Assembly (NCBI RefSeq): GCF_042434745.1
Contig: NZ_JBHLSS010000096.1
DNA: 14,230 bases
Strand: one strand, 5' to 3'
Source: Azotobacter paspali
Lineage (GTDB): Bacteria > Pseudomonadota > Gammaproteobacteria > Pseudomonadales > Pseudomonadaceae
Shown here: piece by piece, positions 1 to 7,687 of the stretch
Numbering within the stretch: position 1 is the first letter of the stretch
Layout: each line of letters opens with the position of its first letter
Program-made: the position numbers and the translations under genes
Notes under the pieces: generated by a model
What the model was told of the DNA's origin: nothing
Seen by the model: the letters and a program-made list of their open reading frames with translations, nothing else
The model's database searches: none

Positions 1-16
1 GCCCTTCGCGGCGAGC

Positions 17-209
17 CCCTGGAGCGACGATGGAGCGAGGGAACCCGGAGCGAAGCGCAGGGCCGGATGAAAGGGTGGCCTTCTTTTGGGTTACTTTTTC
101 TTGGCCAGGCAAGAAAAAGTGACTCGGCCGGGGGGCCGAATTTGAAGACCAGGCCGGAACGGACCAGGCACACAATCTTTCCCGTCCGATCCCCGACAGG
201 CGTTTCACA
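17..209 (+). repeat. Left copy of inverted ~200-bp dispersed-type repeat
   Basis: This copy matches the reverse complement of the right end of the window (about 14024-14230). Near-identical segments include GGGAACCCGGAGCGAAGCGC, the block around GGTGGCCTTCTTT, the central hairpin and GTGACTCGGCCGGGG. After a more divergent stretch the match resumes at CACACAATCTTTCC (right copy CACACAGTCTTTCC) and fades just after the TTTCA at 203-207. A 69-codon reading frame lies inside (67-276) and a related one sits in the other copy. I read these as by-products of the repeat, because similarity follows the DNA unit and the frames have no recognisable domain. No transposase is encoded. The true outer edge may lie outside the window. 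Confidence 0.85.
93..120. repeat. Perfect 11-bp hairpin inside left repeat
   Basis: ACTTTTTCTTG (93-103) and CAAGAAAAAGT (110-120) are perfect inverted arms around a 6-nt GCCAGG loop. The same structure is present in the right copy. The arms are A/T-rich, so the element resembles a bidirectional terminator or a structured mobile-repeat core. The sequence does not decide between these. Confidence 0.85.
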
Positions 210-495
210 GGACCGCTATCCCGAGCCCGGCCGCCCCGAACCGGCCGGGGCGACCGAGCCGGAACATCGCGGATGAATTGGCTCCCGCCACCGCAAGGCA
301 TGGGTAGCGACACGAACTCGCTCCCGACGACAGACGAACGCTCGCCATGCCCCCATGAAGCGTTCGCGGAAAGATAGTCCGAGGATTTTGCAGCAATACT
401 CCGCCACAAAGCGGAGCCATCACGGCGCCCCCACCCGCGCGACACGCCAGCGTACCCATCGAACACCATCGCCAATGCCTCGGAGGCTCACCCAG
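210..495. other. Leader between left repeat and aminotransferase gene
   Basis: I see no convincing gene in these 286 bases. A 7-bp hairpin (CGCCCCG at 232-238, CGGGGCG at 246-252) is present without a T-tract. The aminotransferase frame stays open upstream to an ATG at 355, but that extension is rich in Arg, Ser, Thr and His and does not look like the family. It is best treated as untranslated leader. No clear sigma-70 promoter was identified. Confidence 0.4.
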
Positions 496-1671
496 ATGCT
501 GGACAGCCCCTTCCCCCCCTGGCCCTGTTTCACCGAGGAAGAAGCCGACGCCGTGCGCCGGGTGCTCCTCTCCAACCGGGTCAACTACTGGACCGGCCAG
601 GAGTGCCACGCCTTCGAGGAGGAGTTCGCCGCCTGGAGCGGCTGCGCCTACGCCATCGCCTTGGCCAACGGCAGCGTGGCCCTCGATCTGGCGCTCAGGG
701 GCCTGGGGATCGGTCCCGGCGACGAGGTGGTGGTGACGCCGCGCAGCTTCTTCGCCTCGGCCGCCTGCATCGTCAACGCCGGCGCCACGCCGGTGTTCGC
801 CGACATCGACCGCGACTCGCAGAACGTCACCGCCGAAACCATCCGCGCGGTGCTGACGCCGCGTACCCGAGCGCTGCTCTGCGTGCACCTGGCCGGCTGG
901 CCCTGCGACATGGAGCCGATCATGGCGCTGGCCGAGGCGCGCGGGCTCAAGGTGATCGAGGACTGCGCCCAAGCCCATGGCGCGCGTTACCGGGGCCGCT
1001 CGGTCGGCGGCATCGGGCATGTCGGCGCCTGGTCGTTCTGCCAGGACAAGATCGTCAGCACCGGCGGCGAAGGCGGCATGCTCACCACCGACGACCGGGC
1101 GCTGTGGTCGCGAATGTGGTCGCTCAAGGACCACGGCAAGAGCTGGGAGGCAGTCCATGCGCGCCGCCACCCGCCGGGCTTTCGCTGGCTGCACGAGAGC
1201 TTCGGCGGCAACGCGCGGATGACCGAGATGCAGGCGGCGCTCGGGCGCATCCAGTTGCGCCGGCTGCCCGACTGGCACGCCAGGCGGCTGGCCAACGCCG
1301 AGCGCATTTGGCGCCGCGCGCGGCAATTGCCGGGACTGCGCGTGCCGCGACCGCCGGCGGACATCGAACACGCCGCCTACAAATGCTACCTGTTCATCGA
1401 GCCTTCCCGGCTGAAGAGCGGCTGGAGCCGCGAACGCATCCTTGAGGCGATCGCCGCGCGCGGCGTGCCCTGCTTCTCGGGCAGTTGCGCCGAGCTGTAC
1501 CTGGAGCGGGCCTTCGAGGGCACGCCCTGGCGTCCCGCCGAACGCCTGCCGGTGGCCCGCGAGCTGGGCGAAACCAGCCTAATGTTCCTCGTCCATCCCA
1601 CTCTAGGCGTCCGCGAAATCGAGCGCACCTGCGCCGCGCTAAGCGCGGTGATGGACGAGGCGGCGCACTGA
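496..1671 (+). CDS. DegT/DnrJ/EryC1/StrS family PLP-dependent sugar aminotransferase
   Basis: This 391-residue protein has the normal length for the family, which transfers an amino group, usually from glutamate, to a keto-sugar nucleotide in the cytoplasm. Visible hallmarks are the N-terminal segment with NYWTGQE (residues 30-36), the ANGSVALDLAL substrate/cofactor loop (57-67), the EDCAQAHGA motif (155-163, Asp156 for the PLP pyridine nitrogen) and WSFCQDKI (179-186), where Lys185 is the expected Schiff-base lysine. The start at 496 is preferred because a GGAGG-like site lies about 10 bases upstream and the protein then begins in the usual family manner; in-frame ATGs at 355 and 475 lack this support. 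It lies 324 bp upstream of a WbpM-type dehydratase, so a 4-keto UDP-sugar is a plausible substrate. That is inference, and the exact sugar cannot be read from the sequence. Confidence 0.93.
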   Translation: MLDSPFPPWPCFTEEEADAVRRVLLSNRVNYWTGQECHAFEEEFAAWSGCAYAIALANGSVALDLALRGLGIGPGDEVVVTPRSFFASAACIVNAGATPVFADIDRDSQNVTAETIRAVLTPRTRALLCVHLAGWPCDMEPIMALAEARGLKVIEDCAQAHGARYRGRSVGGIGHVGAWSFCQDKIVSTGGEGGMLTTDDRALWSRMWSLKDHGKSWEAVHARRHPPGFRWLHESFGGNARMTEMQAALGRIQLRRLPDWHARRLANAERIWRRARQLPGLRVPRPPADIEHAAYKCYLFIEPSRLKSGWSRERILEAIAARGVPCFSGSCAELYLERAFEGTPWRPAERLPVARELGETSLMFLVHPTLGVREIERTCAALSAVMDEAAH

Positions 1672-1995
1672 AGCGGTCGGCGCCCTTTCATTCCCGCCTC
1701 CGGAGACCTTGCCGATGACCTTCCCCGTTTTCCCGACACCGGCATTCGTCGGGCGCGCCCGGACATTCGCCCCGCAGCCATCGCTGCACGGAACAGCCGG
1801 AGCGCGATATCGCCTCCACGCCGAGACCTTCCGGCGCTCCTTCGGCGCCCGCCATCCGGAGGCTTTCGCCCACCCACCATGATCGTCGCCGTTTTCGCCC
1901 ATCCAGGACGGTTTCACGCACTCAGGGACCGAATACCACCTCCGCATTCCGACCTCGACGGCGGATGCCATGTTGCAGAGGAGGCTCATCGTCCG
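1672..1995. other. 324-bp gap with a possible 55-codon ORF
   Basis: A short plus-strand frame from 1715 to 1882 (55 residues) follows a GGAG about 8 bases upstream. Its TGA overlaps an upstream in-frame ATG (1879) of the dehydratase gene. The peptide is rich in Pro, Arg and Phe, has no domain I recognise and lacks clear coding bias, so I do not call it a gene. It could be a remnant of a decayed gene or a fortuitous ORF. No terminator or clear promoter is visible. Confidence 0.35.
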
Positions 1996-4077
1996 ATGAA
2001 ATCGCCACACAAGAAATCTTCGCAACCCCTCCGCCAACGCCTGCTGGATCTTTCCCATACCCAGAAGCGGCTTATCCAGGTCGGCGTCGACATCCTGCTC
2101 GTCTGCCTAGCGCTCTGGCTAGCACTCTACATCCGCCTCGAAGACATGACCCCGATCGAACCTTTCGGCGACCACGCCTGGCTGTTCGCCGCCGCCCCGG
2201 CCATCGCCCTGCCGATCTTCGTGCGCCTGGGCATGTACCGGGCGGTCATGCGGTACCTGGGCAACGAGGCTTTGCTGAGCATCGCCCAGGCGGTCACCCT
2301 GTCGGCGCTGCTGCTGGCCTTGGTCATCCTCCTCCACGGCAAGACGAACCCGCCGATCCCGCGCTCGGTTATCTTCAACTACTGGGGGCTGAGCCTGTTG
2401 TCGATCGGCGGCCTGCGCATCGCCATGCGCCAGTATTTCACCGGCGACTGGTTCAACCTGCGCGAGCTATCTTTTCGGCGCCCGGAGAGCGGCCCGCCAC
2501 GGGTGGCCATCTACGGCGCGGGCTCGGCCGGCAACCAGCTCGCCCACGCCCTGCTCATGGGGCACGCGCTGCGTCCGGTGGCCTTCATCGACGACGATGC
2601 GCATCTGGCCGGCCGCACGATCGCCGGCCTGCCGGTCTACGCCCCCGACCAGTTGGAGCGAATGCTCGGGGAAACCGGCGCCACGGAGATCGTCCTGGCG
2701 ATCCCCTCGGCCAGCCGCGGCCGCCGGCGCAGGATACTCGAAATGCTGCAAGCCCACTCGCTGCCGGTGTACTCGATGCCGAGCATCGCCAAGCTGGCTT
2801 GCGGGCGCCTCACGGTGAACGACCTGCATGAAGTGGACATCGCCGACCTGCTCGGCCGCGATGCGCTGCCCCTGCGGCCCGAATTGCAGGAGCGCTGCAT
2901 CCGCGGCCAGGTGGTGATGGTGACCGGTGCCGGCGGCTCGATCGGCGCGGAACTGTGCCGGCAGATCCTCGCCAACGGACCGGCCACGCTGATCCTCTTC
3001 GAGCACTCGGAGTACAACCTGTACAGCATCCACAACGAACTGGAGCGCAGAATCTGCCGGGAAGCCCCAGGCTTGCGCCTGGTCCCCGTCCTCGGCTCGG
3101 TCCGCCACGGCAGCCGTCTGCTCGACACGCTGCGCCATTGGCGGGTCGACACGCTCTATCACGCCGCGGCCTACAAGCACGTACCGCTGGTCGAAGTGAA
3201 CATTGGCGAAGGAGTGCTCAACAACACTTTTGGCACCCTGCGCGCCGCACAGGCGGCGATACGCAGCGGAGTGCGCAGCTTCGTGCTGATCTCGACCGAC
3301 AAGGCGGTGCGCCCCACCAATGTAATGGGCAGCAGCAAGCGCCTGGCCGAGATGGTGCTGCAAGCCTTCTCCGGGGAGCGCGAGGTGGAGCTGTTCGACG
3401 AGCCCGGCCTGTCGCCGCAGCCCAACCGCACCCGTTTCACCATGGTCCGCTTCGGCAACGTGCTGGGTTCGTCCGGCTCGGTGATTCCGCTGTTTCGCGA
3501 ACAGATCCGCAACGGTGGGCCGGTCACCGTTACCCACCCGGAAATCACCCGCTATTTCATGACCATTCCCGAGGCGGCGCAACTGGTGATCCAGGCCGGC
3601 GCCATGGGCGAAGGCGGCGACGTCTTCGTGCTGGACATGGGCGAGCCGGTGAAGATCCTCGACTTGGCGGAGAAGATGGTGCACTTGTCCGGCCTGTCGC
3701 TGCGCACCAAGACCAACCCGGACGGCGACATCGAAATCCGCTTCGTCGGCCTGCGTCCCGGCGAGAAGCTCTACGAGGAACTGCTGATCGGCGACGGTGC
3801 GACGCCGACCAGCCACAGCCGGATCATGCGCGCCCACGAGGAGCACCTGCCTTGGCGGGAGCTGAAGCCGCGCCTCGAAGCCCTGGCCGGGGCGCTCGAA
3901 GCCGACGATTTCCCGCGCATCCGCGAGTTGCTGCAACGCACCGTCAGCGGCTACCGGCCGAGCAGGGAAATCCTCGAGCGTCCCCTGCCGGAACAGCCGG
4001 CCGCCTGCCACGCCGTTCCCACCTGGATGCACCTCGCGGTCGCGCGGGACGTTAGAGCCAACGGCGAAAAACCCTGA
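1996..4077 (+). CDS. wbpM: WbpM/CapD-type membrane nucleotide-sugar 4,6-dehydratase
   Basis: This 693-residue protein has full WbpM architecture and probably converts UDP-GlcNAc to a UDP-4-keto-6-deoxy sugar at the inner membrane. Hydrophobic N-terminal segments lie at about 30-47, 64-80, 95-113 and 128-143. A first Rossmann-type motif VAIYGAGSAG (170-179) follows, and the catalytic extended-SDR domain starts with VTGAGGSIG (309-317). YHAAAYKHVPLVE (388-400) and STDKA (433-437) are present. The classical Tyr of YxxxK is Met444, followed by Lys448 (NVMGSSK), as is characteristic of long WbpM-type enzymes. The start at 1996 is chosen because AGAGGAGG (1977-1984) sits 11 bases upstream and the protein then opens MKSPHKK just before the first helix; the frame extends to 1879. 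Family assignment is firm, while the exact polysaccharide is unknown. Confidence 0.94.
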   Translation: MKSPHKKSSQPLRQRLLDLSHTQKRLIQVGVDILLVCLALWLALYIRLEDMTPIEPFGDHAWLFAAAPAIALPIFVRLGMYRAVMRYLGNEALLSIAQAVTLSALLLALVILLHGKTNPPIPRSVIFNYWGLSLLSIGGLRIAMRQYFTGDWFNLRELSFRRPESGPPRVAIYGAGSAGNQLAHALLMGHALRPVAFIDDDAHLAGRTIAGLPVYAPDQLERMLGETGATEIVLAIPSASRGRRRRILEMLQAHSLPVYSMPSIAKLACGRLTVNDLHEVDIADLLGRDALPLRPELQERCIRGQVVMVTGAGGSIGAELCRQILANGPATLILFEHSEYNLYSIHNELERRICREAPGLRLVPVLGSVRHGSRLLDTLRHWRVDTLYHAAAYKHVPLVEVNIGEGVLNNTFGTLRAAQAAIRSGVRSFVLISTDKAVRPTNVMGSSKRLAEMVLQAFSGEREVELFDEPGLSPQPNRTRFTMVRFGNVLGSSGSVIPLFREQIRNGGPVTVTHPEITRYFMTIPEAAQLVIQAGAMGEGGDVFVLDMGEPVKILDLAEKMVHLSGLSLRTKTNPDGDIEIRFVGLRPGEKLYEELLIGDGATPTSHSRIMRAHEEHLPWRELKPRLEALAGALEADDFPRIRELLQRTVSGYRPSREILERPLPEQPAACHAVPTWMHLAVARDVRANGEKP

Positions 4078-4200
4078 CGCCGGCCGGCATAAAAAACACC
4101 CGCGCGCCCTGCGTCCTGGCGGCGCCATCGGCCGTCGCCGGGACCGGAGCGCTCCACCACCCGCCGAAAGCACATTGACCGGACGAGAGCAACACAACAG

Positions 4201-5037
4201 ATGAGCAACCTCAGCGTAAACATCACCACCACCTGCAACCGGTTGCACCTGTGTTCGCAAACCGTGTGGTCGCTGCTGAACCAGTCGAGCCTTCCTTTCA
4301 AGATCGTCATCTGGGTTTCGAAAGAGGCCTACCTGATAGACCAGGGGATAGACAGGGAGCCGGGTTGGGTCCGGGACCTGAACAGGATAAGGAACCTCGT
4401 GGAGTTCAGATGGACCGCCAATACCGGCCCTTACAGAAAGCTGTTCCCGGCTCTCGCCGAGGCCTCCGACGACCAGATCATCGTCTACGCCGACGATGAC
4501 ACCATCTACAAGGAAAACTGGCTCAAGCTGCTGACCAGCAAATTTCGCGAACATCGCGAGGAAAAGATCGTGGCCTCGCGCGTCAGGATCAGCAAGCGCA
4601 ACTTCTTCGGCTATCACAAGACCTACATGCTCTGGCCGATATCACAGCAGGAAATCGAGCTGGACAGCGACTACCTGATCACCGGCGTCGGCGGTGTGAT
4701 CCTCAAGAGGAAACACATCAAGGAAGACTTCTTGAACAACCGGGATTACCTGACCGTCTGCCCGAAGAGCGACGACTTCTGGATCAGCGAAATCATCGCC
4801 CGCTCCAGAACCCCAGTGCTGGCCTGCCCCGAAGCGATGCGCGAAATACTCTTCATCAAGCACGAGCACGGCCTGGAAAGACAGAACACCCTCGTCTCCA
4901 ACAACCTCATCGGCAAGGCCCTGAACAAGTTCAAGATCAACACGCTCGGCCAGATAGGCATCCCGGTCTGCAACAACGACAAGTCCTTCAAGCGGGTCAA
5001 GAACTATTTCAAGGAAACCGACAAGGCCTCCCTGTGA
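4201..5037 (+). CDS. Glycosyltransferase-like protein, GT-A fold, GT2-related
   Basis: This 278-residue soluble protein resembles small GT-A glycosyltransferases of polysaccharide clusters. It opens with SVNITTTCNR, carries VYADDDTIYKENWL (residues 95-108) with a DDD metal/nucleotide-sugar motif at 98-100, and has CPKSDDFWIS (189-198), whose DDxW pattern recurs in a family of such proteins. No transmembrane segment or signal peptide is seen. Donor and acceptor cannot be read. The gene uses AGA, AGG and ATA codons far more than the dehydratase upstream, suggesting a different origin. It begins 123 bp after that gene, with only a purine-rich stretch as a weak ribosome-binding site, and lies 150 bp before the first of two duplicated glycosyltransferases. 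Confidence 0.8.
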   Translation: MSNLSVNITTTCNRLHLCSQTVWSLLNQSSLPFKIVIWVSKEAYLIDQGIDREPGWVRDLNRIRNLVEFRWTANTGPYRKLFPALAEASDDQIIVYADDDTIYKENWLKLLTSKFREHREEKIVASRVRISKRNFFGYHKTYMLWPISQQEIELDSDYLITGVGGVILKRKHIKEDFLNNRDYLTVCPKSDDFWISEIIARSRTPVLACPEAMREILFIKHEHGLERQNTLVSNNLIGKALNKFKINTLGQIGIPVCNNDKSFKRVKNYFKETDKASL

Positions 5038-5187
5038 GCCTGCCGGGATGCCCCATCGATCCGTACCGGAAACGGTCCGCGTGGCTTACGTTGCCGATTT
5101 GCCACGACGGGTACCGTTCTCCGCTTCCCCGAACCGGCCAGGCAGGCGCCTCCGCTATTTTTGCCCTCGCGGCACGAGGAAAACACT

Positions 5188-6189
5188 ATGGCTCCGGAAA
5201 AGGTCAGCATCATCATTCCCGTCTACAACGTGGAACCCTACCTTGCACAGTGTCTGGAATCGGCCGTCCGGCAGGACTACGACAACCTAGAGATCATCGC
5301 CATCGACGATGGCTCCACCGACGCCAGCCCGGCAATACTCGAACACTTTCGCGCCAGGCACGAAAGGATCGTTGTCAAGAATATAAGAAACCAGGGTCTA
5401 TCGGTCGCCAGGAACACCGGGCTGGAAATCGCGACCGGCGACTACATCCTGTTCCTGGACAGCGACGACTTCCTGGAGAGACATACCGTTTCCACCTGCG
5501 TGAAACACCTCGGGTCACGCGAGATAGATATGGTTTTCTTTGCAGGAAATATATTCTTCGACGGTATCGACGAGTCCCTGAGCAAGAAATTTCTGTGCGA
5601 AAGAGCCCTGGACTTGCAAAACAAGCGTTTGCCCGCCGACACTTTCTTCAGCGAATCGATAAGGCTCAGAAACTATTTGGCCTCGGCCTGCCTGTACGCC
5701 TACAGGAGAAACAGTTTCGACAATATAAGATTCCATCCCGGCATCCTGCACGAAGACAATCTGTTCACCACCCGGATGCTTCTCGAAAACAAGACGATCA
5801 CGGCCAAATGCATCCCTGACCGGCTCTACAACAGGCGTGTCCGGCCCGACTCGATCATGACCCAGGACAAACAGGAAAAGCATGTAACCGGCTACCTCGT
5901 CGTCGCCGAGGAACTTCTGAAACTCCAGGCTGCCAAGGAGGACAGCGAACCCGGAGCGGCCCTGAACAAGTTCATCCGCAATATGCTGATCAATGCGGCC
6001 CTTTCATGCAGGGAGGCCTGCCAGGACAGACTTCCCTATTCGGTGAGAAAAAAGATCGTGCTTTTGTTCGCGAGAACGAAACCCAGGCCAAGAGAAATAA
6101 AAAAGGCCCTCCCCTATATATTCCCAGAACTATCGATGATCACGGAAAATCCCCAAAGAAAGAAGATCCCGCTTTTTGGAAAACCATGA
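5188..6189 (+). CDS. GT2 family glycosyltransferase, tandem copy A
   Basis: This 333-residue GT-A enzyme should transfer a sugar from a nucleotide donor to a growing glycan at the cytoplasmic face. Diagnostic motifs are VSIIIPVYNVEPYL (6-19), DDGSTD (40-45), the DXD-containing LDSDDF (90-95) and HEDN (188-191), where the acidic pair fits the catalytic-base region. The C-terminal part is basic and has no membrane span. The start at 5188 is chosen over an in-frame TTG at 5161 because GAGGA (5176-5180) lies 7 bases upstream and the neighbouring paralogue starts at the same point. I count 82 of the first 100 residues identical to that paralogue, with weaker similarity after that. AGA/AGG and ATA codons are common, unlike the flanking genes. 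Confidence 0.92.
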   Translation: MAPEKVSIIIPVYNVEPYLAQCLESAVRQDYDNLEIIAIDDGSTDASPAILEHFRARHERIVVKNIRNQGLSVARNTGLEIATGDYILFLDSDDFLERHTVSTCVKHLGSREIDMVFFAGNIFFDGIDESLSKKFLCERALDLQNKRLPADTFFSESIRLRNYLASACLYAYRRNSFDNIRFHPGILHEDNLFTTRMLLENKTITAKCIPDRLYNRRVRPDSIMTQDKQEKHVTGYLVVAEELLKLQAAKEDSEPGAALNKFIRNMLINAALSCREACQDRLPYSVRKKIVLLFARTKPRPREIKKALPYIFPELSMITENPQRKKIPLFGKP

Positions 6190-6234
6190 GGGAATCTTAT
6201 AAGAAACCATCACAGCCGGCACGAGCGAGACACT

Positions 6235-7221
6235 ATGAGCCCTGAAAAAGTCAGCATCGTAATCCCCGTCTACAACGTGGAGAATTATCTCGCGGCCTGT
6301 CTGGAGTCCGCCGCCCGGCAGGACTACGACAACTTCGAGATCATCGCCATCGACGATGGCTCCACCGATGCCAGCCCGTCGATACTCGAGGATTTTTGCG
6401 CCAGACACGAAAACATGATCCTCGAACGCATCGACAACCAGGGCGTCTCGGTCGCTAGGAACACCGGGCTGGAAATCGCGACCGGCGACTACATCCTGTT
6501 CCTGGACAGCGACGACTTCCTGGAGAGGCATGCCGTATCCACCTGCATGGAAATATTCAGAACCCAGCAGGCCGATGTGGTCTTTTTCGCGGCGAACGTA
6601 TTTTTCGATGGGGTGGACGAGGGTCTGAAAAAGAGCTTCAGAGGCGAAAGGGTCGCAAGCTTGCATGGCACCTGCATTCCGGCGCACACATTTTTCAGCC
6701 GGTCGATAAAACTTAAAAGCTATCTGGTGCCGCCCTATCTCTACATGTACCGGCGAAAGGAATTCGAAGATCTGCGCTTCCCCCCGAAGATAGTGCATGA
6801 GGACAACCTGTTCACGACCAGGCTTCTTCTCGAAAGGGAACGGGCCAGGGTCACCTGCATTCCAGACAAGCTTTACAACAGGCGCGTCCGCCCCGAATCG
6901 ATCATGACGCAGAAGAAACAGGAAAAACATGTGAAGGGCTATCTCGTGGTCGCGCAGGAACTTTTAAAACTCAAACCGACCGCAACGGACAGCGAAACGG
7001 CGGCGGCCTTGAACCAATTCGTCCAGCTCACCCTCCTTAGTGCCCTGAATGCATGCCAATTGACCCATGCGGGCAGGCTCCCCCTGCACATGCGAAGCAA
7101 ATTGGTGATGCTGTTCGCAAGAACCAAGGTGGAACGCGGCAAAGCCAAGCACATCCTGTTTTCCGTGTTTCCCGAGCTACGTGCCCTAAGAGACGCTCTC
7201 AGAAAGACCGTTCGCATGTAG
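6235..7221 (+). CDS. GT2 family glycosyltransferase, tandem copy B
   Basis: This 328-residue paralogue of the preceding gene begins 45 bp after it, and both probably sit on one transcript. All motifs fall at the same positions: VSIVIPVYNVENYL (6-19), DDGSTD (40-45), LDSDDF (90-95) and HEDN (188-191). A 71-bp tract around the DXD codons (6457-6527) is identical to 5410-5480 of copy A. The short leader is also duplicated (GCACGAG, then ACACTATG). From about residue 105 onward, and especially after 240, the two proteins differ clearly, which fits distinct acceptors for the same type of donor; this is inference. Codon use resembles copy A rather than the flanking genes. Confidence 0.92.
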   Translation: MSPEKVSIVIPVYNVENYLAACLESAARQDYDNFEIIAIDDGSTDASPSILEDFCARHENMILERIDNQGVSVARNTGLEIATGDYILFLDSDDFLERHAVSTCMEIFRTQQADVVFFAANVFFDGVDEGLKKSFRGERVASLHGTCIPAHTFFSRSIKLKSYLVPPYLYMYRRKEFEDLRFPPKIVHEDNLFTTRLLLERERARVTCIPDKLYNRRVRPESIMTQKKQEKHVKGYLVVAQELLKLKPTATDSETAAALNQFVQLTLLSALNACQLTHAGRLPLHMRSKLVMLFARTKVERGKAKHILFSVFPELRALRDALRKTVRM

Positions 7222-7687
7222 CGGATACCCGCGGCCCTCATCGGTCCATGCCGCGCAGCGACAGCATCACCGATGATCGCGAGCATTCCGGAATCGATGA
7301 AACAACCCGGCCCGAACGCGCACTCTGAAGACATCGACCGCATTACGGGCGCACGCCTATCCAGCCGCCGGGAGAAAATCATCTCGCCGCTTGGCTGCCG
7401 GCAGCGACACAACCTAGCCTTTGATAGCCCATGTTGTGTGAAGGGTTCTCCTTTTCCCGAGATGGAGCTTGAAGCATGAAAGCATTCCTTCCGCTCACGT
7501 TGCCGAGCAAGCCCGGCCGGGCCGGCTCCGACAAGACAATCGCACCGGCCCCAAGCCCTCCGTCAGCCCGCACCGCCGGCGCCGTCCGCCACAGGCCCCC
7601 CCATTGGCGCCCTGGCCATCGGTAAACGCTTCCGGCTCCCCGTCGATCGCCTGAAAACGGATCGTCATTCCAGCGCCCCAAAGGCCC
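7222..7687. other. 466-bp intergenic region before the export gene
   Basis: I see no convincing gene here. A 7-bp inverted repeat, ACACAAC (7407-7413) and GTTGTGT (7433-7439), brackets TTGATA (7421-7426), which could be a -35 element, but I see no good -10 at the matching distance. A 49-codon frame starts at ATG 7476 and soon becomes rich in Pro, Arg and Ala without a domain. The region may be the promoter and leader of the export gene or may hold a decayed gene. No JUMPstart/ops core (GGCGGTAGC) is present. Confidence 0.35.

Noticed and set aside
67..276. 69-codon ORF in the left repeat and related 98-codon ORF in the right repeat
   Set aside because: Similarity follows the DNA repeat, the frame crosses the hairpin, and one copy runs into unrelated flanking sequence. 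It is likely a spurious product of the repeat.
205..1371. Long minus-strand ORF of 388 codons opposite the aminotransferase
   Set aside because: It mirrors a gene with strong family motifs, as is common in high-GC DNA, and its own translation is rich in Ala, Gly, Arg and His with no domain.
4078..4200. Possible terminator after wbpM near the AAAAAA run
   Set aside because: No clean stem precedes a T-tract. The A-run lies before the GC-rich inverted bases, so it does not form an intrinsic terminator on the plus strand.
2467..4617. Minus-strand ORF of 716 codons opposite wbpM and the next gene
   Set aside because: It spans two recognisable plus-strand genes and their gap, and its sequence is low-complexity with no motif.
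7222..7687. JUMPstart/ops antitermination element before the export gene
   Set aside because: I looked for the GGCGGTAGC core and did not find it.
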